A stretch of DNA of 14,314 bases, from the NCBI GenBank assembly GCA_903934275.1, contig CAIZNF010000447.1, forward strand, positions 1-14,314. The letters run 5' to 3'. Below the pieces are notes generated by a model. The model had not been told where the DNA came from. It made no database searches and saw only the letters and a program-made list of their open reading frames with translations. Positions within the stretch are counted from its first letter, which is position 1. The number at the start of each line of letters is the position of its first letter. The position numbers were made by a program, and so were the translations under genes. This DNA is from an uncultured Nitrosomonadales bacterium. Its GTDB lineage: Bacteria > Pseudomonadota > Gammaproteobacteria > Burkholderiales > Gallionellaceae. Shown one piece after another: positions 1-6,240 of this stretch.

Positions 1-329
1 AACCTATGCCTTGCCACATAAATCTGTAGTAGAAAGCCTGCAAATTCAGTTTTTCAGCGAATCTTCGATCCAATTAAAGTCTGCATGAAACCGCGCAGTT
101 ATTGAGAAGTGGAGGTTTTCTGGCAAACACTAGTTACTTACCAGTCAAATGATGTCAAAACGTGATAAGAATTTTTCAACGAAGCCGTAGGGTGGGCAGA
201 GTTAACAATTGCTCTTCTCGTTTGTCCTTTCTCACGCTTGCGGGAGAGAGTTAGAGAGAGATGTACTTGCCCACCATGTCGGGCAGAGCCCGACCTACAT
301 TTTTGGCTCAGGCTCGTCCGCCCCCACGC
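1..329. other. Non-coding left flank
   Basis: I see no convincing gene in the first 329 bases. Short open frames here lack a ribosome binding site and any recognisable motif. Positions 1-180 are AT-rich and featureless to my eye. From about 190 the sequence carries nested small palindromes, listed separately. The region lies downstream of bluB on the minus strand, so it would contain the 3' end of that transcript. I see no hairpin followed by a U-run in the bluB direction. Confidence 0.6.
191..294. repeat. Nested REP-like palindromes downstream of bluB
   Basis: Three inverted repeats sit together. An 8-bp pair, GGTGGGCA at 191-198 with TGCCCACC at 268-275, encloses an imperfect hairpin around 230-247 (CTC/GAG arms with a CTTG loop). 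Next to it is a perfect 7-bp stem with a 3-nt loop, GTCGGGC at 278-284 and GCCCGAC at 288-294. On the plus strand a short T-run follows (about 301-304), so the last hairpin looks terminator-like in that direction, but no plus-strand gene precedes it. Such elements are common intergenic repeats in proteobacteria. Whether this belongs to a multicopy family cannot be seen from one window. Confidence 0.55.
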
Positions 330-1109
330 TCAGGTGGCGAAGCCGGTTACAGTCTGGTGTGCGGCGGCGTTTGCTGCCGCTTGTGCTGCTGCCTGGTCTT
401 TAATCAACTGCCCGATCAGGGGTTGCTGTTCATCGCTCTGCCCCCACTGGTCGAAATACACCAACTCTTCAATCGGCATGCGCGGCAGCCAACCGGCGGC
501 TTCGAGTTCCGGCTTGGCGTAGAAATGGCTGACATAGCCGACGCAAAGATAAGCGATCGGGGTGATGCCCTTGGGAATGCCGAGGGCTTCCTGCAATGCG
601 CTCTGGTTGAAAATGCTTACCCAGCCCACACCCAGACCCTCGGCGCGTGCCGCCAGCCAGAGGTTTTGCACGGCGCACACGCTGCTGTAAAGATCCATGG
701 TCTTCATGTGGGTGCGCCCAACCACTACCGGGCCGGTACGCTCGCGATCGCAGGTGATGCAGATACCGACGGGAGATTCCAGGATGCCTTCAAGCTTGAG
801 CGTCTTGTAGGTAGCGCGTTTATCGCCTTCGAACATCTCCGCCGCTTCGGCATGTGCGTCGGAAAAGGCGGCATGCACCTTGCGCTTGATCTCGCCCGAC
901 CGCACCACCAAGAAATTCCACGGCTGCATGAAACCGACGGAAGGCGCGTAGTGGGCGGCGGTGATGATGCGGCTCAACACTCCGTCCGGTACGGCTTTGG
1001 GAAGAAACTGGCCGCGCACGTCGCGGCGCGAAAAAATGGTTTGATAGATGGCTTCGCGCGCTTCGGCGGTAAAGGCGTGGATGTCCTGATTGGATTGTTC
1101 TGCTTTCAT
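330..1109 (-). CDS. bluB: 5,6-dimethylbenzimidazole synthase BluB
   Basis: BluB is a flavin-destructase of the nitroreductase fold. It fragments reduced FMN with O2 to form 5,6-dimethylbenzimidazole, the lower ligand of cobalamin. The 259-residue protein carries the RRDVR motif (residues 28-32), APSVGFMQPW (55-64) and GWVSIF (162-167). D30 and S165 sit where the known catalytic Asp32 and Ser167 of Sinorhizobium BluB lie. The ATG at 1109 was chosen because AAGGGGAA (1122-1115 on the minus strand) precedes it by 5 nt. A longer open frame reaching 1223 would run through the riboswitch and terminator and is not the real start. The C-terminus (about residue 235 on) is an Ala/Gln-rich tail outside the family core. 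The gene is transcribed away from the main operon and is controlled by its own cobalamin riboswitch. Confidence 0.95.
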   Translation of the reverse strand: MKAEQSNQDIHAFTAEAREAIYQTIFSRRDVRGQFLPKAVPDGVLSRIITAAHYAPSVGFMQPWNFLVVRSGEIKRKVHAAFSDAHAEAAEMFEGDKRATYKTLKLEGILESPVGICITCDRERTGPVVVGRTHMKTMDLYSSVCAVQNLWLAARAEGLGVGWVSIFNQSALQEALGIPKGITPIAYLCVGYVSHFYAKPELEAAGWLPRMPIEELVYFDQWGQSDEQQPLIGQLIKDQAAAQAAANAAAHQTVTGFAT

Positions 1110-1126
1110 TGCTATTCCCCTTGTGT

Positions 1127-1161
1127 AAAAAATGAGTGCCCTGCTTATCCTTGCAGCGCAC
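1127..1161 (-). terminator. Intrinsic terminator in bluB leader (riboswitch expression platform)
   Basis: Read on the minus strand, a stem of GTGC-(mismatch)-CTGC pairs with GCAG-(mismatch)-GCAC (plus-strand arms 1153-1161 and 1136-1144). The loop is 8 nt, and after 3 nt comes a run of six U (plus strand A-run 1127-1132). It lies 4 nt beyond the 3' strand of riboswitch stem P1 and just before the bluB ribosome binding site. This is the arrangement of a riboswitch that stops transcription when cobalamin is bound. The antiterminator partner was not worked out. Confidence 0.75.
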
Positions 1162-1165
1162 AAAT

Positions 1166-1327
1166 CTTCAGGCCGGTCTTCTGACTCGGATTCATCTGCC
1201 GTCGGCACCTTCCCGGTATTCACCAGTGGCTTGTTGCCGGAGCATCATCCTTACAGCGTTGGGCACGTGGCGGAATTGCACCGCCTTCCCGATTCTCCCG
1301 TCACCCTGCGGCGACGGACACCTGAAG
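1166..1327 (-). promoter_or_regulatory. Cobalamin riboswitch controlling bluB
   Basis: This matches the cobalamin aptamer consensus on the minus strand. GGTG follows the 5' P1 arm, then come a GGGAA...GGTG core with a CCGCCAC segment, the GCCACTG B12-box-like element, a second GGGAAGG, and a 3' segment of the GAGTCAGAAGACC type. The closing stem P1 is a perfect 7-bp inverted repeat, CTTCAGG at 1166-1172 with CCTGAAG at 1321-1327. Its 5' end coincides with the transcription start expected from the adjacent promoter. Binding of a cobalamin should lower bluB expression, here probably through the terminator at 1127-1161. Confidence 0.92.
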
Positions 1328-1334
1328 CGGCGGA

Positions 1335-1363
1335 ATAATCCACGATAGGGGCGATGTTGTCAA
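1335..1363 (-). promoter_or_regulatory. Promoter for bluB riboswitch leader
   Basis: On the minus strand a perfect -35 box TTGACA (1363-1358) is followed by a 17-bp spacer and a -10-like GATTAT (1340-1335, four of six matches). The predicted start, near 1328, falls exactly at the 5' strand of riboswitch stem P1. That agreement between promoter and aptamer boundary is the main support. Confidence 0.7.
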
Positions 1364-1427
1364 AATTAACCTTTGTGCAAAACAAATATGAGCCTGATTT
1401 CAAGAGCAATTGTGTTTTCTAAATATT

Positions 1428-1436
1428 TGCTATACT
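1428..1436 (+). promoter_or_regulatory. Extended -10 promoter of the cob/cbi operon
   Basis: TGC followed by TATACT (1431-1436) is an extended -10 element. A -35 is poor: TTGTGT at 1410-1415 would give only a 15-bp spacer, which fits the need for an extended -10. The predicted start around 1442 coincides with the first paired base of the plus-strand riboswitch P1 stem. No operator or activator site was recognised between the two divergent promoters. Confidence 0.6.
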
Positions 1437-1441
1437 GCCCG

Positions 1442-1615
1442 CTGCATTGAGGTGCTGGATGGTTTGCGCCATCCGGTTAAACGGGAAACAGGTGAAATAC
1501 CTGTGCTGCCCCCGCAACGGTAAGCAAGTGTGAACGTGTCAATATGCCACTGTGAGCGATCATGGGAAGGCGATGCGTTTTGTCTTGCGAGCCCGTATAT
1601 CGGCCTTGAATGCAG
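1442..1615 (+). promoter_or_regulatory. Cobalamin riboswitch controlling the cob/cbi operon
   Basis: This is a strong match to the cobalamin aptamer. It shows GGTGC after P1, AACGGGAAACAGGTGAAA, CCCCCGCAACGGTAAG, the GCCACTG box at 1546-1552, GGGAAGGCGATGCG, and GCGAGCCCG near the 3' end. P1 forms between 1442-1448 and 1609-1615 (7 bp) and continues imperfectly to about 1452/1605. Ligand binding would be expected to turn down the whole downstream pathway. It lies head-away from the bluB riboswitch with about 115 bp between the two aptamers. Confidence 0.95.
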
Positions 1616-1834
1616 GAATCGAACCTGATTACACAGATCGGAAATGCTGCGGGCGGCGCATGGATGGTGGAAAGCTGATGTTGTGCTATTTCCCCTTCTG
1701 AAGTCGCCTTCCGCTGCATTTCCCAAGGCTTGAGCCAATTGACGGGAAATGACTTTGCAAACCCCAAACAAATTTTTTACCGCTGCGTCATGTGACCTGT
1801 TCGGCACGCGCGAGCTGTTTTCTGTTGTCTTGCC
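1616..1834 (+). promoter_or_regulatory. Leader / expression platform between riboswitch and cobO
   Basis: This 219-nt stretch has no supportable gene. It holds an inverted repeat CATTTCCC (1717-1724) and GGGAAATG (1744-1751) enclosing a small GGC-TTGA-GCC hairpin. A 9-nt segment (1704-1712) is complementary to 1565-1573 inside the aptamer. A CAGG/CCTG hairpin (1613-1627) overlaps the 3' strand of P1 and could compete with it. A six-T run at 1771-1776 lies about 20 nt beyond the main hairpin, so no standard intrinsic terminator is evident. Regulation may be by translation or Rho; the sequence alone does not decide. Confidence 0.5.
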
Positions 1835-2443
1835 ATGAGTTCGGAAGATGGGCGCAATGCGCGCCACCAACAACAGATGGCGCGCAAGAAGGCCGTGGTG
1901 GATGCGGGAATAACCGGTGCCACCGGAAAACGCGGCCTCGTACTGGTGAATACCGGCAATGGCAAGGGCAAGAGTTCTGCCGCCTTTGGCATGGTGGCGC
2001 GCGCGCTGGGGCATGGAATGCGAGTGGGCGTGGTGCAGTTCATCAAGGGCAGTCTTTCCACCGGCGAGGAAACATTCTTCCGCCGTTTTCCCGAAGTCAG
2101 CTACCACGTGATGGGCGAAGGCTTCACCTGGGAAACGCAAGACCGTGAGCGCGATATTGCCGCCGCAGGCCGCGCATGGCAACAGGCAACAACGTTCCTC
2201 ACCGATCCCGCAGTGGATTTGGTGGTGCTGGATGAAATCAATATCGCGTTCAAACACCAATATCTCGACCTGCAAGCAGTGCTTGCCGTATTGCGAGCCC
2301 GCCCGGCGATGCAGCATGTGGTGTTGACCGGTCGTGCCGCACCCGATGCACTGATCGACTATGCCGACACCGTCACCGAAATGCGGGACATCAAACACGC
2401 CTACCGTGCCGGTATCCAGGCACAAAAGGGTATCGAACTATGA
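1835..2443 (+). CDS. cobO: Corrinoid adenosyltransferase CobO/BtuR (CobA type)
   Basis: The enzyme transfers the 5'-deoxyadenosyl group of ATP to the Co(I) corrinoid, normally cob(I)yrinic acid a,c-diamide in this pathway. The 202-residue protein has the usual family length (E. coli BtuR is about 196). It shows the P-loop GNGKGKSS (41-48), the GEGFTWE segment (94-100), VLDEIN (131-136) and a C-terminal TEMRDIKHAYRAGIQAQKGIE typical of the family. The N-terminus aligns with the BtuR N-terminal extension, so ATG 1835 is preferred although no clear Shine-Dalgarno precedes it. In-frame stop TGA 1793-1795 lies upstream with no other start between. Its stop overlaps an ATG (ATGA, 2440-2443). It is the first gene after the riboswitch leader. 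Confidence 0.95.
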   Translation: MSSEDGRNARHQQQMARKKAVVDAGITGATGKRGLVLVNTGNGKGKSSAAFGMVARALGHGMRVGVVQFIKGSLSTGEETFFRRFPEVSYHVMGEGFTWETQDRERDIAAAGRAWQQATTFLTDPAVDLVVLDEINIAFKHQYLDLQAVLAVLRARPAMQHVVLTGRAAPDALIDYADTVTEMRDIKHAYRAGIQAQKGIEL

Positions 2444-2589
2444 AAGGCCGCTGCACAACTATTGCGCTTGGTGATCCGTCGTCGAAAAATGGCTCAAAAT
2501 CCTCATGTAACAGCCTATACATTCCGGTTTGTCACCCCTTTTTTTCTCGGCTGACCTGCGCTCATTACGTTGTGCGGAGGTCTTTATGA
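2440..2589 (+). other. Gap-spanning 49-codon open frame (probably not a gene)
   Basis: An ATG overlapping the cobO stop (ATGA) opens a 49-codon frame that fills the whole cobO-cbiA gap. It ends in a TGA overlapping the cbiA ATG, again as ATGA. AAAAGGG about 9 nt before 2440 could serve as a ribosome binding site. The translation resembles no family I know, and most of the DNA is an imperfect palindrome. I read it as repeat-like DNA inserted at an old cobO-cbiA ATGA junction rather than a functional peptide. The open frame could still keep ribosomes moving into cbiA. Confidence 0.2.
2484..2577. repeat. Imperfect palindromic repeat-like element between cobO and cbiA
   Basis: A central stem ATGTA (2505-2509) / TACAT (2518-2522) with an 8-nt loop is flanked by imperfectly complementary arms. 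An A-run segment around 2485-2489 faces a seven-T run at 2539-2545. The following GCTGACCTGCGCTCATTACG is also of the style seen in dispersed proteobacterial repeats, from memory only. On the plus strand the hairpin plus T-run could act as a weak terminator inside the operon. Confidence 0.4.
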
Positions 2590-3881
2590 ATACAGTACGT
2601 CATTGCCCAGCTTTGCTAATAGCCGCACCCGCCTCCGGTCAGGGCAAAACTACCGTCACCGCCGCACTTGCGGCATATCACCGCAGCCAGGGTCGCCATG
2701 TGCGCGTGTTCAAGACCGGGCCGGATTTTCTTGACCCGATGATTCTGGAACGCGCGTCGGGCCATCCGGTTTATCAGCTTGATTTATGGATGGGGGGCGA
2801 AGCGCATTGCCGAGAATTGCTCTATCAGGCTGCTACGGGAGCCGACCTGATACTCATCGAAGGAGTGATGGGGCTGTTCGACGGCACACCTTCCAGCGCC
2901 GATCTGGCCGTGTTGTTCGGTGTCCCAGTGCTGGCAGTCATCGATGCGAGCGCAATGGCTCAGACTTTCGGCGCTGTCGCCTACGGGCTGATGCATTACC
3001 GGGCGGACGTTAAATTTTTCGGCGTGCTGGCCAATCGCGTCGCGAGCCCCAATCATGCCGACATGCTCAAAGAAAGCCTGCCATCCGGCATAGGGCGATT
3101 CGGCACATTGTCGCGCGATGCCGAGTTGAGCTTGCCGGATCGCCACCTCGGGCTGGTGCAGGCTCAGGAAATCGCCGATCTCGATCAGCGCATCGCCCAT
3201 GCCGCAAGCAAATTGGCGGAACAAACATGCGTTGCCTTGCCCGAACCCGTCGCGTTTGCGACTGCCAATACGGCGACACCGCAACGCAAGCTTGCCAACG
3301 TCAGGATTGCCGTGGCACGCGATGCGGCTTTCTCGTTTTTGTATCACGCCAACCTCGACGCGCTGCACGCGCTGGGGGCCGAGCTGGAATTTTTTTCCCC
3401 GCTGACAGACACACAATTGCCCGCAGCGAACAGTCTGTATTTACCCGGCGGCTACCCGGAATTGTATCTGCAACAACTGCAAGCCAACACGGCGATGCGC
3501 GATGCGATCCGCTCGCATCACGCGGCGAACAAACCTATATTTGCCGAATGCGGTGGCATGCTCTATCTGCTGGAAACTTTGACCGACGCACAAGGAAATC
3601 AAGCCAAGATGGTGGGTGTATTGCCGGGCCACGCGGTAATGCAGAAGAAGCTGGCCAATCTCGGCATGCACAGCGTGTCGCAGCCCGAAGGCGAATTCCG
3701 CGGCCACACCTTCCATCATTCAGCGATGCAGACATCGTGCGAACCCGTTGCAACAACCACACCGGTGCGTGCGCGCGGCAAGCCGGAAGCCGTGTATCGC
3801 AAAGGCAGATTGCACGCCTCTTATTTGCATTATTACCTGCCGTCGAATTTGCCGGCAGCCGCTCATTTTTTTACCCCGTAA
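2586..3881 (+). CDS. cbiA: Cobyrinate a,c-diamide synthase CbiA/CobB
   Basis: This ATP- and glutamine-dependent amidotransferase converts the a and c carboxylates of cobyrinic acid (or hydrogenobyrinic acid) to amides. The 431-residue protein has an N-terminal dethiobiotin-synthetase-like ATPase domain with P-loop APASGQGKTT (14-23) and EGVMGLFDG (92-100). A C-terminal class I glutamine amidotransferase domain carries YLPGGYPELY (285-294), nucleophile C322 in AECGGM, GEFRGHTFHHS (369-379) and HASYLHYY (410-417). ATG 2586 is chosen because GGAGG lies 5 nt upstream. A frame extension to 2529 adds 19 residues encoded by the repeat-like spacer and lacks a ribosome binding site. Because the cluster uses early cobalt insertion, the CbiA name fits better than CobB. 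Confidence 0.95.
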   Translation: MNTVRHCPALLIAAPASGQGKTTVTAALAAYHRSQGRHVRVFKTGPDFLDPMILERASGHPVYQLDLWMGGEAHCRELLYQAATGADLILIEGVMGLFDGTPSSADLAVLFGVPVLAVIDASAMAQTFGAVAYGLMHYRADVKFFGVLANRVASPNHADMLKESLPSGIGRFGTLSRDAELSLPDRHLGLVQAQEIADLDQRIAHAASKLAEQTCVALPEPVAFATANTATPQRKLANVRIAVARDAAFSFLYHANLDALHALGAELEFFSPLTDTQLPAANSLYLPGGYPELYLQQLQANTAMRDAIRSHHAANKPIFAECGGMLYLLETLTDAQGNQAKMVGVLPGHAVMQKKLANLGMHSVSQPEGEFRGHTFHHSAMQTSCEPVATTTPVRARGKPEAVYRKGRLHASYLHYYLPSNLPAAAHFFTP

Positions 3882-3917
3882 CTCATTTTCAATCCATCAA
3901 CCATAAAGGAGAACACC

Positions 3918-4568
3918 ATGCACATCGAACCCGGAATCATCGCTCAAGCCAAAATTTTGGCTGCCAACATCGGCGCGGCAGGATTGCTGCTTACTTATGC
4001 AAAAGACCTGATCAAGAACCCGGCCGACATCGTGCGCATGCTGGTGGCGGCGGTATTTTTCTCGCTGTTCATGCAGGGGTTTTTCGTCAAGGTGGGGCCG
4101 TCCGAACTGCACTTCGTCGGGGCGATGGTGATTTATCTGACGCTGGGCTTTGTGCCTACTTTGATCGGATTTGCCGTGGGCCTGCTGTTGCAAGGCGTGT
4201 TGTTCGATCCGCTGGATTTGCCGCATCTGGCAGTAAATAGCCTGTCGTTGATCGTGCCTCTGATCGCCGTGCATTACACGCTGGGTCGAAAATTGCGCGA
4301 ACAGGATAGCGTTATCACTTGGAAAAATATTCTCAAGCTGGATGCTATGTATTACAGCGGTGTCGCCGTAATGGTGAGTTTCTGGCTGACGATGAGCAAT
4401 GTCTCAACTTCTTTTGCCGCCTGGGCAACTTTTGCCTCCTCCTATTTGGTGCTGGTCGCCTGCGAACCGCTGTTGACCTACTCCGCATTGCGCCTGCTCA
4501 AGCGTCATGAAGGTAGCAAGATTGTCGATATTTGTTTCGCGGTGAAATCGCTCAAACTGGCCAACTGA
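3918..4568 (+). CDS. CbiM-like cobalt transport (ECF substrate-binding) permease
   Basis: This 216-residue, very hydrophobic protein has about six to seven membrane segments (roughly 8-27, 40-57, 67-95, 105-122, 143-162 and 165-193). It starts MHIEPG, like the MHI-x-x-G start of CbiM/NikM proteins, where the N-terminal amine and His2 bind the metal. H65 in ELHFVGA may match the third ligand in their HPTG region, and NSLSL (107-111) recalls the NAFSM segment. I infer a cobalt-specific membrane component feeding CbiX. No CbiN, CbiQ or CbiO partner is in the window, and similarity outside these motifs is modest. The start has a strong AAGGAG 7 nt upstream. Its stop overlaps the cbiF start as TGATG. 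Confidence 0.65.
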   Translation: MHIEPGIIAQAKILAANIGAAGLLLTYAKDLIKNPADIVRMLVAAVFFSLFMQGFFVKVGPSELHFVGAMVIYLTLGFVPTLIGFAVGLLLQGVLFDPLDLPHLAVNSLSLIVPLIAVHYTLGRKLREQDSVITWKNILKLDAMYYSGVAVMVSFWLTMSNVSTSFAAWATFASSYLVLVACEPLLTYSALRLLKRHEGSKIVDICFAVKSLKLAN

Positions 4569-5365
4569 TGGGTAAAGTCTGGTTCGTTGGCGCGGGACCC
4601 GGCGATCCCGATCTCATCACGGTCAAGGGGCGCGACCTGGTAGCCAGTGCGGGAGCAATACTCTACGCGGGTTCGCTGGTCGCCGAAGCGACCACGCACT
4701 GGGCAAACTCGGCATGCGAGATTTGCGACTCGAAGAGCATGGAGTTGGAAGAGATCACCGCATGGTTGATCGACCGTGCAGCCAAGCATGCGACAGTGGT
4801 ACGCCTGCAAACCGGCGACCCGACGCTGTATGGCGCGCTGATCGAAATGGTGCAACCGCTCGATGCGGCGGACATCGAAGTCGGCGTGGTGCCCGGTGTG
4901 TCCTCGGCGATGGCTGCGGCGGCTGCGGCGGTGGAAAGCCTGACGCTGCCCGAAGTCACGCAGACGGTGATCCTGACGCGCATGGAGGGACGCACCCCGA
5001 TGCCGGAGGGCGAAACGCTACGGGAACTGGCGCAACATCACAGCACGCTGTGCGTGTTTCTTTCCATCACGCTGCTGGGCGAGGTCAGGGATGAATTGCT
5101 GGCGGCAGGCTGGCGCGACGACGCGCCGATACTGGTGGTGCATAAGGCAAGTTGGCCCGATGAAGAAAAAATCATCCGTGGCACATTGGCCGATATTCGC
5201 GACAAGTGCCGGGAACAGAAGATCAACAGCCAGGCCATGATCATTGTCAGCCCCGCGCTCGGAGCGCGCCAGTGGCCTGAATTGAAGAGATCGAAATTGT
5301 ATGATGCCGGATTCACCCACCGCTTCCGCAAGGGCGTGAAGACAGCGCACAAGGAGACATCATGA
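4568..5365 (+). CDS. cbiF: Cobalt-precorrin-4 C11-methyltransferase CbiF/CobM
   Basis: CbiF is a SAM-dependent tetrapyrrole methylase that methylates C11 of cobalt-precorrin-4. The 265-residue protein has the family start [12 protein letters not shown] (7-18), the QTGDPTLYG SAM-site loop (81-89), VVPGVSS (107-113) and the CbiF/CobM signature TRMEGRTPMPEGETL (137-151). ATG 4568 is used because it matches the normal CbiF N-terminus and overlaps the upstream stop (TGATG), so translation is probably coupled; no separate ribosome binding site is visible. The open frame upstream to 4532 is only the tail of the previous gene read in another frame. Confidence 0.95.
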   Translation: MGKVWFVGAGPGDPDLITVKGRDLVASAGAILYAGSLVAEATTHWANSACEICDSKSMELEEITAWLIDRAAKHATVVRLQTGDPTLYGALIEMVQPLDAADIEVGVVPGVSSAMAAAAAAVESLTLPEVTQTVILTRMEGRTPMPEGETLRELAQHHSTLCVFLSITLLGEVRDELLAAGWRDDAPILVVHKASWPDEEKIIRGTLADIRDKCREQKINSQAMIIVSPALGARQWPELKRSKLYDAGFTHRFRKGVKTAHKETS

Positions 5366-6231
5366 ACGAAACGATTTTGCTTATGGGCCACGGTTCGCGC
5401 AAGACCGCGGGCAACGAAGAAATATTGCGCTTCGCCGAAACGTGGCGCATACGCCATCCCGACTGGCGCATCGAAGTGTGCTTCATCGAATATGCCGACG
5501 TGCTGCTGGATGCAGGGCTGGATAACGCCGCCGCCAACAGTCAAAAAGTGATTGTGGTGCCGCTGATTTTAAATGCGGCAGGCCACGTCAAAATGGATAT
5601 ACCCGATGCGGTTGATGCCGCGCGCGCGCGCCACCCCGGTGTCGAATTCATCTGTACACCGCACCTGGGTATGGGGCGCGAAATCTACGACATACTGCGT
5701 CAGCGCATCGACCACTTGCTGCGCGACCTGGCGATACCAGATCCGCGTACCACCGGGGTCATCCTGCTCGGGCGCGGCTCGTCCGATGCAGCTGCCAACG
5801 GCGAAATTGCCAAGATGGCACGTTGGATATTCGAGGACATGCAGCACGACCTGGTGGACATCGCCTTCACCGGAATAACAATGCCGCGCCTGGAAACTGT
5901 GGTGCAGCGGCAGGTGAAACTTGGTATGACGCAAATCGTGATCCAGCCGATTTATCTTTTCACCGGCGTGCTGATCGAACGCATCGGGCAGCAAGTTGCG
6001 CGCTTGCGCCAGAGCTATCCGCATATCGCCTTTGCACTGGGCGGATACTTCGGTTTCGATGAGGGTATCTATGCGATTGCCGATGCACGCGTGCATGACC
6101 ATGGCAAACTGGCCGGCATGCTGGAGTGCGACGGCTGCAAATACCGCCTGGCTGCGGCGCCCAATCATCATCATGGCCACCACCACGACCACCACCATAA
6201 CCACGCGCACGATCATGTGCGCTCAAACTGA
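5362..6231 (+). CDS. cbiX: Sirohydrochlorin cobaltochelatase CbiX (long form)
   Basis: CbiX inserts Co2+ into sirohydrochlorin, the committing step of the early-cobalt route. At 289 residues it is the two-domain long form. The N-terminal half carries MGHGSRK (8-14, H10) and LNAAGHVKMDI (70-80, H75), the histidines expected to bind the metal. The second half repeats the chelatase fold (LLGRGSSDAAAN, 135-146). Near the C-terminus, MLECDGCKYR (253-262) contains a CxxC like the Fe-S-binding MxCxxC described for Bacillus megaterium CbiX. The last 21 residues are a tail with 12 histidines in 17 positions (269-285), probably a cobalt store or buffer. ATGA overlap with cbiF, with AAGGAG 5 nt upstream. 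Confidence 0.95.
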   Translation: MNETILLMGHGSRKTAGNEEILRFAETWRIRHPDWRIEVCFIEYADVLLDAGLDNAAANSQKVIVVPLILNAAGHVKMDIPDAVDAARARHPGVEFICTPHLGMGREIYDILRQRIDHLLRDLAIPDPRTTGVILLGRGSSDAAANGEIAKMARWIFEDMQHDLVDIAFTGITMPRLETVVQRQVKLGMTQIVIQPIYLFTGVLIERIGQQVARLRQSYPHIAFALGGYFGFDEGIYAIADARVHDHGKLAGMLECDGCKYRLAAAPNHHHGHHHDHHHNHAHDHVRSN

Positions 6232-6240
6232 GGACACATC

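Noticed and set aside
261..1184. 307-codon open frame on the plus strand across bluB
   Set aside because: It is antisense to bluB, which has all BluB motifs and a good ribosome binding site, and it runs on through the bluB leader.
1109..1223. Extended bluB start at 1223
   Set aside because: The extra 38 codons pass through the riboswitch 3' half and the intrinsic terminator, and no ribosome binding site precedes 1223.
1613..1627. tRNA T-arm-like sequence on the minus strand (CAGGTTCGATTCCTG)
   Set aside because: A 4-bp stem with a TTCGATT loop, but the bases around it form no acceptor, D or anticodon arms. It is better read as part of the riboswitch leader.
1430..2425. 331-codon open frame on the minus strand
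   Set aside because: It lies opposite the riboswitch, leader and cobO. The plus-strand frame has full CobO motifs and the minus-strand product has no recognisable domain.
3227..4240. 337-codon plus-strand frame over cbiA and the CbiM-like gene
   Set aside because: It crosses two real genes in another frame and its product is Arg/His-rich low-quality sequence typical of a shadow of GC-rich coding DNA.
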